A stretch of 22,829 bases of DNA from Plakobranchus ocellatus (GCA_019648995.1 BLXT01008026.1:311461-334289), one strand, 5' to 3'; positions 8,736 to 21,400 are shown, counted from the stretch's first letter. Notes: generated by a model not told the origin, from the letters alone. Translations and numbers: made by a program.

Positions 8736-8877
8736 CCCTCGTAGAGCTCAATTCTAAGATCTGCAGGGACCCTTCTGTCGCAAGTTCAAGCCCTGGCCTG
8801 ACAAAGGGCCTGAAAGCCTGAGATCATCTTGTTATGGACTGGCTATATATAAAAAACAACCAAAGCCCTCGTAGAGC
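8736..8877 (+). repeat. tRNA-derived SINE (partial head, full tail)
   Basis: It matches the SINE at 15920-16081 in order: agatctgcag, ttctgtcg, a B-box-like aagttcaagcc, cctggcct, gggcctgaaag, ctgagatca, then ggctatat and an A/C-rich end (aaaacaaccaaag). The 12-base ccctcgtagagc stands at both ends (8736-8747 and 8866-8877). That may be a target-site duplication of a 5'-truncated copy, or part of the element repeated. A related ccctcgagacgc occurs at about 8695. Confidence 0.65.
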
Positions 8878-8879
8878 AG

Positions 8880-11744
8880 AGTTAAAAAAAAAGCCTGATA
8901 CATGTATCAACCGGTAGTGGATATGCTACATGTTGAAAATGATTTCATTGCCATTGATAGCCTTTCACATTCCTTTCCTCCATCTCCGTCTTTATTCCTG
9001 TCTCCATCTAGGCCTACATCTCTCATGGGGCTGAGTTTAATGGGAGAGATAGCGTGACAATATGCACCACTGGCATTAAACTCTCTGCATTTGTGACACA
9101 GCTACATTTTTACTGCTATTTGTTATTGTCCCGAGTTTTTTTTCCTAACTATAACACTTGCCAGTGGTGTTCAATTGCTGTTTTCTTCCTACTCGTGAAA
9201 GATTGAGTTGGTGGATGGAAGGTGGAAAGTAGGCCTTGTTAAAATTTGCTTCATTTGTTTATTTGGATTAAACGTGTTTCTTTGATGCCATATCATATAT
9301 TTCTAGATAGTGTTTGATCTTAGAAGCTTAGTCCGAGTGTAGAGTGACGTTTAAAAGCTTTTTTCCTTTTATATGCGTCCTTGTAGATTTAGCTTCGTTC
9401 ATGTTTCAGCTCTAAAGTATTGTTCATAGATTTGTATAGCTATTTTAGTTTCCTTTTTTTTGCGGGATTGCATATTTCTGTCTGTTTTCACTACACTTGG
9501 TTGTTGGCGTTTCATGATCTCCTAATTTACTCTTTGAAAATTGACTCGAAAGCAATTGCTCGCATTTCTTTTGAAATTTCCTAAAAGTAATTAATATGTC
9601 TGTAAATATGGTCCAAGGTTAAAAAAAGATTCGTTTATTACCATCCTTATGTATTTTAGTACTTAGATTGATTATGTAGTGGCAAGCTTAACTTTCAGAA
9701 AGCATTTTTGTTTCTTCACGGCCGTCCACCCCAATAGTGCCTTCTATTGATATTTTTGTTGTTGACTTATTTTATTTTTGTCTTTGCTGCTTTCCTTGTT
9801 GTTGTCACTGTTTTTGTTATTGCTTCAATAGAAGTGAGGAACCATGGGAAATATTTTAAAACTTCATCGCGCATTATTTTATTTGTTTTAAATTATGCAA
9901 ATTTTGTTTTCTTTCTGATCTACTGAGCACCTCTAGGTTTTACAAACAAGTCAGGAGAAAAGTTATCATCTGAATTATTTTAGTTTTATTGTTTCGGACT
10001 TGGAAAGTTGTAGGGAGATCATCAGTTTTCTGGTTTACATTTGACATTTCAAAATTGACTATGTATATGCGTTGGAAATCATTCTGACCTTTAAAATAAG
10101 TATGACATAGCTTAGGGCGAAGTAATTTTCTACTTCTTTATCCATTACTTTTCTTTGACGCTTTCTCTTTGGTCTCATTGCGTAGCTAACTTTCACATTG
10201 TCCTTTCTTGTCACTTAAAAAAATTGGGGCTAATCATTGTGTCTTAAATGTTTACCAGGTAGATAATTTCAAAGTTGACTCTTGCCTTCTGTAATTTCTT
10301 GAAGACGGACCATCTGCGGCCAAATAATTTTATGACGAACAATTTTGACTTGGTTTTAAACTAATGAGCTGCTGCAAACAGGAGAAAGGATACAAACTGC
10401 TCTTAAAGCCATTATTGTTCATGCAAAAATACGCTTGGTTATGCACCGGCGAACTTTCATACCTATTATCCTATAATAAGGGTATTTCAAGTATTGGCAG
10501 TTAAACAGCAGAATCAAATAGATTCTTTTAATGCACTAAAAAGCATGCGCAAAATGAGAAAAAATAACCTTAAAATAATCTCACTACATAATCATATAGC
10601 GTGATAAAGTAGGATATTTTAATCGAAGGTTGCGTCATTTAGCAGAAACAGAAGCTCTGTAATCTTGCCAAGCATTTGAAGGCATCATTCGCTTCTAAAA
10701 ATACACTTTTGTAATGTGGTTAAATCATGGCAAACACTGAAACGAGATCATTCGATTAAGCCTAGCGCATTGTGATAAAGTTCCACAGGAGTATCAGTTC
10801 CACATGTCTCTCTTACTTTCCTTCCTCTTGCATGTTCTGTCTGTCTGCATCCTAACCCTATCATGGCGCCACCCTGTTAGTAACCGCTCTCAGCATGCAC
10901 ACTAATCACTAACACACTCATGAACTCGTTAACCTGTGGAAATTCCCGCTCGTGTACAGTTTGATTTCTAAAAGTGCGCCTTCAGATGGACTTGATGATT
11001 ATGATTACAGGCTTGGCTCTGCTTATGCGCAACAATATATAACGTCTGTCTATTTATAAAAAAAAAAAGGCACAACTATTTTCAAAAACAAAAATACATT
11101 AATTGTTTTTGAGTTAAATATCTGCTAATGACCAACAAAGGCGCTGCCAAAAATACTTGCAAAGACACCCCAGCAAATATATTTTGTAATAACTATATTA
11201 ATATATGTAATAAAATTTCACCTCAGTAAATATCAAATTAATCTATCTAATTATAAAATTGATTCGCCTGTAAAACAATTCTGCTAAAAACAAAGACAAA
11301 AATAGAGTAGAATATAAGATATAAAAGAATTCATTAGATTTGTGAATGATTGTTCTTATAACTTTTCTAGCATTGCGACGACATCTACACTGATGATGAA
11401 GATATTGATCTATAGGCCTAAAACAAAATCAATTCATAGTAAAAAGTGAATTTCTTTTTAACGAAATTTCTCTATTTTTCTCCCTTTCAAGTTCAGTTTA
11501 GTATAACATGTAGAAACACTGTAGTTCTCACAAACACAAGCGATTGCTTTTTGAAAAGAACTTTCTTTTTTGTCTGCGTGCAAATGCGCGCCTAAGCTTG
11601 CTACTATACTATTCAAGCATTTTAAAGACTTTTAAAAATCATTTTAATATATTGCAAATTGATCTTCTTAGCTGTCACTTCATCGTTTCCTTAGAACTCG
11701 TAAAATATTCCTTTGTAATAATTAGCATGCGTCATTTTTTATCT

Positions 11745-11750
<6 letters not shown>
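8880..11750. other. Long gene-free T-rich stretch
   Basis: I see no gene, RNA or clear mobile element. The plus strand is visibly T-rich from about 9100 onward (many tttgttttt runs), turning more mixed after 10,400. Short frames here have AT-driven composition. Confidence 0.5.

Positions 11751-11803
<53 letters not shown>
11751..11803. repeat. (TC)n microsatellite, about 26 copies
   Basis: An uninterrupted TC array of 53 bases, followed at once by tttcagcc. The array plus tttcag is a formally strong polypyrimidine tract and 3' splice site, but no exon is evident after it. It also encodes the Leu-Ser run of a 178-codon frame that I reject as a gene. Confidence 0.95.
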
Positions 11804-11806
<3 letters not shown>

Positions 11807-13008
11807 AGCCAGCCACTCTCTGTGTCCGGGACTGTTTTGTCTGTCTCACGGCAGCTTTATCTGTCCTTGCCTTTCTATTATTTCAATCAATGTTCTTGAA
11901 GCTCCTTATAGTGTTATTGATATATATTGCTTTATATGGGTGCTTGTACACGGCTGTAGTGTATCGCCTTTTTCAACCTATTACCTTCTTCATTCATCAA
12001 TCACATGCAGATATTTGCTTTTATATAGCTTTGAATTATATTCGTTGTTAAGATTGGTAAACACGCTTCATCTTTTTTGATATGGACGCTTGTTCCTTCA
12101 CAATCCATCACTTTATTTTTTATGTTTGATTAATGATGGATGTTTCTTTTTATAGCAGAGTGCAGTTACAGATGAGCAACTTTTTAAAACGAATTATGTA
12201 GACGTTGATGACTGTTATTGCACGCATAGTATTTCAATTTCGCGCTCTTGTCCGCCATGAAGTGATTCAGAAATTCTCTCACAAAACTATTTCAGTGTGT
12301 CGCTGAGATATTTTCACACATTTTAAATGCATGTTAGTAGATCGTGGAGCTCGAAAGTTGGTCAATTTCCAAATATTATACTCTTGAATATGGATTTTGA
12401 GGTCTAGTCTTTGTTTTCACCTTCGAAATTACTCCCAAGTTTTGAGCAGTCGTATTTTATTTAATTTTTGAAGAAGAAAAATTGTCACATGGAGTGTTTC
12501 TAGTCCCCCTGTTGTATGTCGAAAATGCTATCTGCGAATCTTAGATCTTTTTAACCTTTTTTCTGCTGGTTCATCGTATCCATGTGGTCGTCGTGTTCTG
12601 TTTATGCCTTTTGTTCCCTATTTGTAGACAGAAGATGTGCAATGGTAGTTTGCATCCTTGTCTCACGTGTTTGGTAGCAGTGAACCATTCTGATATTCCG
12701 CATTACGTTTCACTGAATATCTTAGCAGAGAGATTAAACCAATCGGAGACATTTTTGGCGGGAATTGTTTTTGACGTCCTGATTGTTATTGTATTAGGTC
12801 AGATATTTTAAAGTATTAAATAACCATTCACGGGGTCTCTGAAAGATAGTAAGGAAAATGGATTGTGCGATTTCTTGTTCTCTGTTAGTTCTAAATCTTG
12901 TCCGTGGTGCAAGTTTGCTTGCAATTATTTTCATTTTAATTGCCAGAGGAATTTTCCTTGCATGATCGGCAAGTGAGAGTACTGTTATTTATGCCAGAGC
13001 ATGGCTTG

Positions 13009-13010
<2 letters not shown>
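11804..13010. other. Gene-free T-rich stretch between two TC arrays
   Basis: No supportable gene. The frame near 12584-12811 opens with GTG. Its first real Met is 17 codons in, and it has no splice or homology support. Confidence 0.4.

Positions 13011-13057
<47 letters not shown>
13011..13057. repeat. (TC)n microsatellite followed by T run
   Basis: About 19 TC copies (13011-13049) run into eight more T residues. It is the second long homopyrimidine array on this strand. Confidence 0.95.
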
Positions 13058-14250
13058 GGGCCAAGTTGTAAATAAAAATCTTTTCCAGATTTTATACTGA
13101 CCGCTTTTTTAAATTTTTGTGCAAAACCTTTGATCGTTGTTCATTTTTATTCTTTTCTTTTAGCAATTCTTTTTGCATATTGTCACAACCTGAGCTTTTA
13201 TCTTTTCATTGCCTGATTTATCAATCTGCTGATCTAAGTAGCTTCAATTGTTCTTCTGTCTCATATTCGTACTTTTTTGTTTGTTTGAACTGGAAGGTAT
13301 TTCATTGATTCCAAAAATGTTTTTTACCCTGGCTGGATTGGGTATTGCTGATTTATTTTTAATTTCCATTCATTAGCCTTGATACTATGTCTTTTGAAGG
13401 TTTTTACTCGCAGACAGGTGAAAGCTAGGTATTGTTTTGTAGACTGCTATAGAAAATAGAAGTTGCATTTGATTTTTTTACACTTACTTTATTCAATAGC
13501 ACTTAAAAAAGGGAATAAACGGCACTTATTTTCGGATTTTCTCTCGGAAAACATAATACTCTAGTTTAATAAAAAAGGGGAGTTCAGGCGAACAAAAATA
13601 TTTTTGCTAAACCCATAGGTTTAAATTTTTTGATTAAAAAAAAACTTGCATTTCTTCCAACACCGAAAATCGGATCGATGTGACAGAATGGACCTTTTCC
13701 TTCACTCCAGAAAGAGTTTTGGAGAATTACATGTATTGGGTCCTTTGGTTATGTCCGTGTGGAGATGCCATTGTTGTGCTTTCGTCTCGATGCCAATTAC
13801 TATTGAATTGTGAAAAAAAGATTTGATATTTAAAGTGCTTTTTGAAAATATCTTTATTTACATTCCATGCCAATATTTACTTTCTGAAGGAAAAAGATGT
13901 CGATACATACTCTTTTTGTATAGAAAATTGCGTGTCAAAATGTTTAGATTCGTAATTATGTAAAATTGTGTCTGTAGCTAGTAGGTCTGCTTGTTTCAAT
14001 AAATATAATAATCACATTTTTCTTTCCCGTTGTTTGATATTATATTGCATTTTTTTGTTTTTAGCTTTCTTTCATTTATTTTGGTATAGTAAGCTCACAT
14101 TCTTTCTACAAAATGTGTACATAAAGAAATGCTAAGAGTATAAGTTGGCTTACATAGCTTAGCCTTCAACTTTTCAACTTTTATTGTTATGTTATTTTCT
14201 ATAGTTTGAAAAGAGAATGCAGTAAAGCACATTCTAACATAGTGACTTGA
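13058..14250. other. Gene-free T-rich stretch
   Basis: Nothing supportable was seen beyond short homopolymers and chance frames. Confidence 0.4.
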
Positions 14251-14300
14251 GGGGAGACGAAAAGTCCGAGATCACCTCTTAATGACTCATAGCTATGCGA
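14251..14300 (+). repeat. SINE tail fragment
   Basis: gaaaagtccgagatcacct followed by catagctatg resembles the tail gaaagtctgagatcacc ... gagctatat of the SINE at 15920-16081. No head is visible upstream. Confidence 0.4.
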
Positions 14301-15343
14301 CACATTTTATGCTTTGTTTGCCTTAGGTTGTTTAAATATTTGGAGAGAGGATGAAAAAAGTATAAAGATATTATAAACTTATCCTAAATATTTAAAGGCA
14401 CCTATTAGACACCGACCTTTTTTTTATTGCAGTGAGTATTGAACAATAAACAAGGAATCCGAGAGAAAACTGCAAGCATTGGAGATATCGTTTACTATGA
14501 GAAATATGATGTTATCCTAGATGGAAGAAAAGTCCAATGAATTGGTTTTGAAACTAATTATCAGCGATCATTAATGAAAAGGCAACCGCAATTTTTAGGT
14601 TACATTTGCCAACACGAGGGTTAAAAATACTTTAATCACTCGACAAACGCAGTAGACTTAGATAGAGAATAATTTAAATTGAAAGTCTTAAGTCATGGCA
14701 GCAACAGCAACTTTGTAAGACGCCCAAAGAAAACGCCGATAAAGAGCTGCATGCCAGGAATTCGAGCTTGCACTTGGTATTTGTGAGGGTGGAGTCTTCT
14801 GAAAGTTCCATTTCAGCTTTTTAAAACACTAAAATAAGTGAATGTATACGTCTTTGCATTTTTTACATCTTATTAAATGACCTGTATTCAACCTGGAATA
14901 TGAACATGAATTAACAGCATATTTCCGGAAAATGTTTCATGAATGACTTTATAAAACCATTATTTTTTTAGATATTTAGAAAACGAAGTTTTTGTTTATT
15001 TGTTTTTATTTAAATAATTATGCGTTACAATATTTGATCTATGTGTAATTGAGCTATGGTAGCGTTTTTGCTTTGTAACCTCTATTTTACTACCTCGGTA
15101 AGATTGGTGAACGTGGATATGGTTTCTTTGTCGTCGTCATGACACATTATGGATAAATGTTCAATTAAATTATGAACGTGCATATTTCTGCTTTAGAGTT
15201 CATGTTGCATACATGAACATTTTAATATTTGGATGCATTTTTTTAGTCATTATGTGAATGAAATGAAATTCAAAGCCTAAAACTTGTTGACGATTTGTTA
15301 ATGGTCACGGATAAACATGACGTACTTCTGTCTTTACAATGAT
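14301..15343. other. Gene-free AT-rich stretch
   Basis: No supportable gene. One acceptor-like tttttttattgcag near 14418-14432 has no open exon or donor that I can pair with it. Confidence 0.35.
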
Positions 15344-15426
15344 CATATGACATCAGTGTGCGACTTGGTGAGCGCTAAAAAGCCTGAAATCACCCACCAG
15401 TCATTGGTCTATGTAACCACATATGA
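15344..15426 (+). repeat. SINE tail fragment with possible 7-bp flanking repeat
   Basis: aaaaagcctgaaatcaccca followed by ccagtcattggtctatgt matches the 3' part of the SINE family. The 7-mer catatga flanks it at 15344-15350 and 15420-15426. The 7-mer contains the palindrome CATATG, so it may be chance. Confidence 0.35.
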
Positions 15427-15910
15427 ATCATTTTGTTTATGCTTTTGTAAGCGTTGTAGTCCGTTTACCCTGAAAGCTACAGCAAGTCTTTGCTGACGCG
15501 TGGCTTAAAAAATTGAGATTTATAAAGTGATTTTGTTCTGTCATAATAGCCAAGCAAAGAGAAAGTTTTTGTGAATGTTCTTTCTCTTCAAGTGATTCGA
15601 TGCGCAATCGTCATACTTATTTTTTATCAATTTTTTTTGCCCTAAAGCCGATAATTACAGGCTTTCTACAAGTTTTCATATGATGTAAATGCGCGAAAAA
15701 ACGTTAATTTTTTTTCTTTTTGCTGTTTTTTTGTTTTTGTTTTTTTTGCAATTAATCTTTCCATTTGACTCTGTTTCATTATTTTTGATTATTTTCGCAT
15801 ATACATGTATTGCTATTAATATTGAAATATAAATTTTTATATTAAAATATATTTTAAAAATCGGTATTATTCAAATTAACGGTCATAGTATTTAAGATTA
15901 ATTTCTTCTC
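15427..15910. other. Gene-free, very AT-rich stretch
   Basis: T runs (about 15707-15750) and alternating AT DNA (about 15810-15860). Nothing else was seen. Confidence 0.4.
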
Positions 15911-16090
15911 CATGTAATATGGCATTGGTGGCATAATAGCTAGCGAATACATCCTGAGATCTGCAGTGACTATTCTGTCGTGAGCTCGATCCTTTCACCA
16001 GCGCCTGGCCTAACGTGGGGCCTGAAAGTCTGAGATCACCATCATTATAAACGAGCTATATGCACAAAAGCCAAACAAAATCATGTAATA
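15911..16090 (+). repeat. Full-length tRNA-derived SINE with 9-bp target-site duplication
   Basis: The element, 15920-16081, is bounded by perfect catgtaata repeats at 15911-15919 and 16082-16090. The head is tRNA-like, with an A-box region tggcataatagctagcg at 15929-15945 and a B-box gctcgatcc at 15984-15992. The body follows (cctggcctaacg, gggcctgaaagtctgag, atcacc), then gagctatat and an A/C-rich end without a long poly-A. Pol III transcription from internal boxes and LINE-driven insertion are the known behaviour of such elements. It encodes nothing. It is the reference copy for the fragments elsewhere in the window. Confidence 0.85.
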
Positions 16091-18005
16091 ACACTAAAAC
16101 ATTTGTTACCGTCGTTATAAATATATTTCTAAAACTGTGTAGATTTGGATTATGATTTTGTTTTCTGTAAACGATTGCTGACCAAGTTCTCACTAGCGAT
16201 ATTTTTTAAAAGCAGCAGTAGAGAGAGGATTGTAAAGATGTCTTGAGACCAGCCCCAGAAAGTTCACAATGAGTCTATGACGCATATGTTTTGTTTTTAA
16301 AAAAAAAACCCAATGTACTTTTCCTTTTTCAAACGCTTTATTTCCAAAATCTTTTTGAAAGGTATATCTTTCCTTGCGAAGCTCACAGTAAACTGTTACA
16401 AACTGTTCCTATCACTAAAATGTTTCCAGTTGTGACTTCCTCCTCATTCTCACTGGTCTCGAGATATAGTTCATAAATCCCATGTTGCCATTCAAGTCGG
16501 GTTTGTCAGCTACTCTCTGCCAACATTTGATTTTAATATTTTCATTTTTTCTTGCAGTATGCAATATTGGCATCTTTCATTAGCTGAAAAGATATTGTAG
16601 TTGCTGTGTTAATTTATATCTAGTGCTTTCTTGAATTGAGGCGAGTAAAGGGACTGTTGAGTCTAAAAATATATAACCCTCCTATACACCACCTTTTATT
16701 TTGTGACAAACACTCATGGGTGTGTCTTGTTAAAACGTTTCACACAAATAATGCTTGCATGAAAGAATTACATTGTGGCGCTGCTCACATAAAAAATTGA
16801 TATTTGGTTGTTGCCGTATCACTTTGTGTTCCAAAAAATGTTGTTTCTGCATGTAACTGAAATAATTAGTAAATGTATAACACTAAATAAATATAATAAA
16901 ATCTATTAAGTTGAATTTGAAAATCACATATGCTAAAATGGGAGAGTACTGAAACTTGACTGCCAGGCTTTCACTCCAATAACTGAATGTCACCCAGCTC
17001 TCACATTCAATATTTATAAAAAGCTAATTTAAAGCAAAAATCGTATCCAAACCAAAGTACACTATAATGTGCTATAAATGTTCATGGAAATCGTCATATC
17101 TCAAGAAATATGAACGATGGAAAAAAAAATTGCAAAAAAACGATGTCAAATCCTTATGCGTTGTGGCATGCTTTTGAAAAGCTATTTTAAGACCAAAGTC
17201 ACATCCAAAACAAAATGCTCGTGTCATCATATTCACATGACAATGTCACAAACAGCTCTTTCTTTATGCAACGGATAGTGTTAAAATTGAAAGCTTCTCA
17301 CAGGGAGTTTATCTCTGTAATTGTATTGAAACAAATTCCAAATGAAAGGCATCAAGATAGACTAAAAAAGTTTCATACATACAATTTGAGCAAGCTGGTT
17401 GCTTTAATTTATAGATTATTTTGGGTATTTTTAAGCCTTTTAAAGGGCCAATATCTATCAGTTCTTTTGTCTCCTTCAGAGAATGTAACGTGAGTGTTAA
17501 ACTGAATAAAAAATTGGCAATACTTAAAGCAACATATGGCCCATTTTTATTAAAATTACTATGCAAGGGCACACCAGGTAATTTTATCCATCTTTGGTTA
17601 ACGACCGTCTACAGTTAATAGAAGTGTTCCTCCGCAGATTGAATACAAATTCAAAAGAAAAATCAACGCTGAAGTACTCGATATGTTCAGACCCAAAAGA
17701 AATAATCACTATGATGGAATTCTGTCTTTATTTATAGATACACAAATGATCTTAAAACCACTGACCTTTCTCGCCTCTTCTGATAACCGTCAAGAAATAA
17801 TATGAACTAATGTGTATAACACAGACTTTTTCCTGTCCATAACAAAACGTAATATCCATCTTCTGCTTCTCAATTAAATATTCTAATGGCATCAAAATTC
17901 TAATATTCATGAAGCGCCATACTACAAACTTATTCTTTTTCTAAAGAAATTCTTTGTCATCTCTTGGTTTTTTTTTTTTTTATTTAAAGGGAGATCACAA
18001 GAGAT
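16091..18005. other. Gene-free stretch
   Basis: A frame at 17215-17493 has a true ATG and 92 codons, but its composition is ordinary and overlapping frames of similar length exist on both strands. I see no splice or family support. A loose repeat (tcgtatccaaaccaaagtac at about 17041 and gtcacatccaaaacaaaatg at about 17199) may mark an old duplicated or mobile sequence. Confidence 0.35.
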
Positions 18006-18350
18006 TATGTAGATTAGACTTAGATTTTAAAATGCAGATCAACCTTATGAGATGAAGTGCCACGGCTCATAGAATTCTTTAATGTACCGATTGAAGCAAA
18101 AAAAAAAAAAAAAAATTCAACATGTAGAATAATTTAGCAAGATTTAATGGTACACCGAAATAATAAGAATAAGTAATGATATACTGAATCGAAATAATTT
18201 AGTATGTAGATAGAACTAAAGATATTCTATGATATGTAGATTGATTCGGTGAGATTATTAATAAGATTAAGAACCGGTGGATTACACTGAGAATTTTTTT
18301 ACTATGTAAATTGAACAAAATGAGATTATATTAATACTTAGATTGATTCT
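18006..18350. repeat. Degenerate AT-rich repeats built on tatgtagattga
   Basis: Variants of tatgtagattga recur at about 18006, 18082, 18121, 18202, 18233, 18302 and 18337, some followed by gagatta. The spacing is irregular (about 30-80 bases). It reads as a decayed minisatellite. A poly-A run lies at about 18100-18116. Confidence 0.4.
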
Positions 18351-18966
18351 ATTTGGTGTCAAAATCGAAGGTCTCCACTTTATTGGTTAACGCGAGAAAA
18401 AAGGAATAAAGTTCTTTGAATTAAGAGATAGAGGATGGTTTCACTCTCGTTTGAGGATTGAAGGATCTTACTTATTGGTTTTATTCTGAAACTTTGAAAT
18501 TACAGGTCGAGGATATTTTCCAGTTTGTCTCATGATTTATGGCCCTCACTTATCGATTTTCACTTGGCAGCTGATGGTATAACCGATCAAAAGAAATGTT
18601 AAATTTAACTTATAAGAATAAAAAGAATCTGCCGAGAGACAAGGGAAATAACAGCACAAGATCAGTATGTCAGCATCTCTTTGACTCTAATACTTCTGCT
18701 GAAATTAGAGTGAGTCATGTGTAAACCCTGGCATTAGTAAGGAGATCTCTCACAGCCCTTTTTAATTCATACTGCTTCAGTTACGTAAATTACCAATTCT
18801 TAATGATTTATTTCATGAAAGAAACGACAAAGATGTTACGAAATCCTTTTTTTTTTCACACCAAAATTATTGCGGGGAGTATATTTGTAATGTAGTAACC
18901 ATCTTCTCCAAAACTTTAAGATGGCTTTTACAAATTTAGAACCCCACCCAAAAGAAAACGCAAGAA
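18351..18966. other. Gene-free stretch
   Basis: No supportable gene. A piece at about 18724-18735 (aaaccctggcat) may be a small SINE remnant. Confidence 0.35.
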
Positions 18967-19002
18967 GACAGACAGACAGACGGACAGACAGACAGACAGG
19001 CA

Positions 19003-19036
<34 letters not shown>

Positions 19037-19074
19037 CAAGCAGGCAAACAGACAGACAGACAGAAAGAAAGGAA
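18967..19074. repeat. Compound tetranucleotide array (GACA)n(GGCA)n(GACA)n
   Basis: About 27 tetranucleotide units in register: GACA units (one GACG), then about ten GGCA units with an AGCA interruption, then AACA, three GACA and GAAA/GGAA units. On the minus strand it reads as TGTC/TGCC. The Cys-Leu-Pro-Ala and Arg-Gln-Ala-Gly runs it encodes are by-products. Confidence 0.95.
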
Positions 19075-20090
19075 GAAACTCATATAATCAATTAAGACTG
19101 AGAATTTTGATAATTTTTCAATTTTTTTTTCACTAAATCTATACCTGATAAAGAGTAAATCTGGATTTTGTTGTAGATGTGTAAAAGATAAAAAATGCAT
19201 TGTTTTTAATCTGCTGTAGATCTAGATCTAGATTTCCGTCAAACCCTGGTCTAAAGCAAGCTATTTAAACGCACGTTATAACCTACCTCTTGGTGTACCT
19301 GATCCAGATCTATATAAATTTTGAATGAATTAACAGGTTTAGAGTGACAGCGAACATAATCGAGAAAATCAGAAAACAATGATTGAATGTAAGAACAAAT
19401 TCCTAAGCTTCAATGTTAATCGAATTCAAGAAAAAGAGATAATCTACCCCCACAACTCTGGTATTGTTTTACTTTTTAAAAACGAAATAATGTTTTAATC
19501 ATTTCTGAATCATTATCCTGAACCCACACCCTCTCCGGCGGCACAAAATTTAAAACATTTGACAGATCGATGATCCTTTTTGAAGTTAATAGGTTTTAGA
19601 TTCGAGGTCTAATCTTAGGGTAATAGCTGAGTGTTTGGATTGATGATGTTGGATTCTAAAGCAGCCTGAAAGTAGGCTTGCGTCATTGATGTTAAGTATA
19701 GTCATAACACAGCGTTTAAAGTATTCTAAATTGAAGAAAAAATCTTTAATCTAATCTTTGAATTCTTTTAAGAATTACTTGAAATACATACGCACATGTG
19801 TGTGCATGTATGATATATGTCAGTAGGGAATGCCCAATAGAATATAAAGAATATAAAGAAAGGTAAGAGGAGAATTGATTTAGAATTTAGGATACAAATT
19901 TAAATTCCGAAATTAAATACGAATTCAGTCACAATAAATGCAATTAGCTCTAGACTCAAGAGAAGGAAACGTTAGAACTTTTCGCTCCCAGAAGCAAAAA
20001 AGAAAAGCTTCAATTTCTAATTACTTGAGAGCGTTTAGAGAATATAAAATGAGGAACTAAACTCTCTCTTATTTCGATCCCTACCACTTC
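19075..20090. other. Gene-free stretch
   Basis: Contains the 16-base palindromic run tagatctagatctaga at 19218-19233 and a possible SINE remnant just after it (caaaccctggtctaaag, agctattt). No gene is supportable. Confidence 0.4.
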
Positions 20091-20091
20091 A

Positions 20092-20209
20092 GAGGAAGAG
20101 AGAGAGAGAAAGAGAGACAGGTAGACAAATAGACAAAGAGGTAAAAATAAGGCGGGATGGACGGAGAGGGAGAAGAGACACTTACAGATAGGCAGATAGG
20201 CAGAGTGAA

Positions 20210-20268
<59 letters not shown>

Positions 20269-20284
20269 AAAGTAAAAGAGAGCA
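20092..20284. repeat. Purine-rich tract with (GA)n core
   Basis: An almost purely GA stretch at 20211-20262 sits in wider purine-rich DNA starting at about 20092, with gaca and gata-like units between. It is the strand complement of the TC arrays at 11751 and 13011. Confidence 0.9.
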
Positions 20285-21400
20285 TTATGCTCAATATGAA
20301 AAATCATACGCATTTATTAATTTTTTTTAGTAGGCACGGCTATTAAAAAGATTAAATTAATATGCAAAAATACACGCCGACATATTTATTTTATTATAAT
20401 TAAAAAGAAATTTTAAAGTGTATAATTTATTTTAAAAACTAATTTATCTGATGAAAATTTCAGTTGTGCATCAGCGGCATCCCAGTCCTGCTTACGTGGA
20501 TCTATATTTTTGTAATCAGGGCTTCCAGCGACCGACACCGAATGCCTCACGTGCACTTACTTTTTAAAGTCCTTTTTTTTTAAATTCTCCATTGCAGACA
20601 TGTAGAATTAAAAAGGAAAAAAGTGTGCTCTTTTTTCTTGCTGATACGCATATTATTACCGTGTGCTACGGTGAACAAAAGTGTGATACGATGAGCTTGC
20701 TTAAGCCCGCACCCGTACCAATTTGCGAAAGAATCTCCATCATTTCAAATTGACCATTGTTTACGTAATATGTTTTGAGTATTTCTTTTACAACTGACTG
20801 CTCCTATTAACCTCCAACTGATCTGCTATAATTTTTAGTGAGACGGTTGTGAAGCAGCGGAGAACTGGAGGCTGAAAGACATATGACTGGAAATTCCTTT
20901 CTGTGGACTGACCTTCAGCTATATGAACTGTTTTTTGGTGGTGTTTAAGTTGAGCATGATTATTTTAAAACCACCATTTCTAAACACAAAGCAACAGAGA
21001 TTTGGGTTTTGAGGAGCTTGATGTAAACTATCTTAACGGAAAAGAAAACAAATGATGAATTATTAAAAGAGGCAAAGACAGAAAGATCCATAATCAATAA
21101 CATCAGAAAAAAGCGAGCAGACACTTTTGGTTACAAAGTGACGAGCGAACAACTAGAACATTTGATCACAAGGGGGAAATTCTATGGCAAAATAGCTCGT
21201 GGACAACAAAGAAGTAAAATCTTGGATGGGTTGTCCACATGTTGAAAACAACAGAAAACAATGTACCATCAGGACAATGTGAGACAGGATGAAGTGAAGA
21301 GGCATGATTGTCAAAGCCCTTCAGCATGGCGCTGAATGATAAAAATAAAGCGGCGTTGCGAAAAAGAAAACTATTTGTTTCTGTTATTGTAAAAAAGAAG
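20285..21400. other. Gene-free stretch
   Basis: No gene, RNA or clear repeat could be supported. The composition becomes A-rich on this strand towards the right. Confidence 0.4.

Noticed and set aside
11544-12080. Longest open frame of the window, 178 codons, plus strand
   Set aside because: Opens with TTG, is kept open by the TC array (Leu-Ser run), is rich in AT-driven hydrophobic codons, and shows no family or splice support.
17215-17618. Overlapping frames of 65-92 codons on both strands
   Set aside because: Similar lengths in competing frames, ordinary composition and no splice context. None stands out as coding.
18836-19200. Open frames with Cys-Leu-Pro-Ala or Arg-Gln-Ala-Gly runs
   Set aside because: Direct translation of the GACA/GGCA array.
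18720-19265. Two small SINE-like pieces (aaaccctggcat near 18724; caaaccctggtctaaag near 19239)
   Set aside because: Too short to separate from chance without a consensus.
20010-20294. Minus-strand frame with a Leu-Ser run
   Set aside because: Translation of the GA array.
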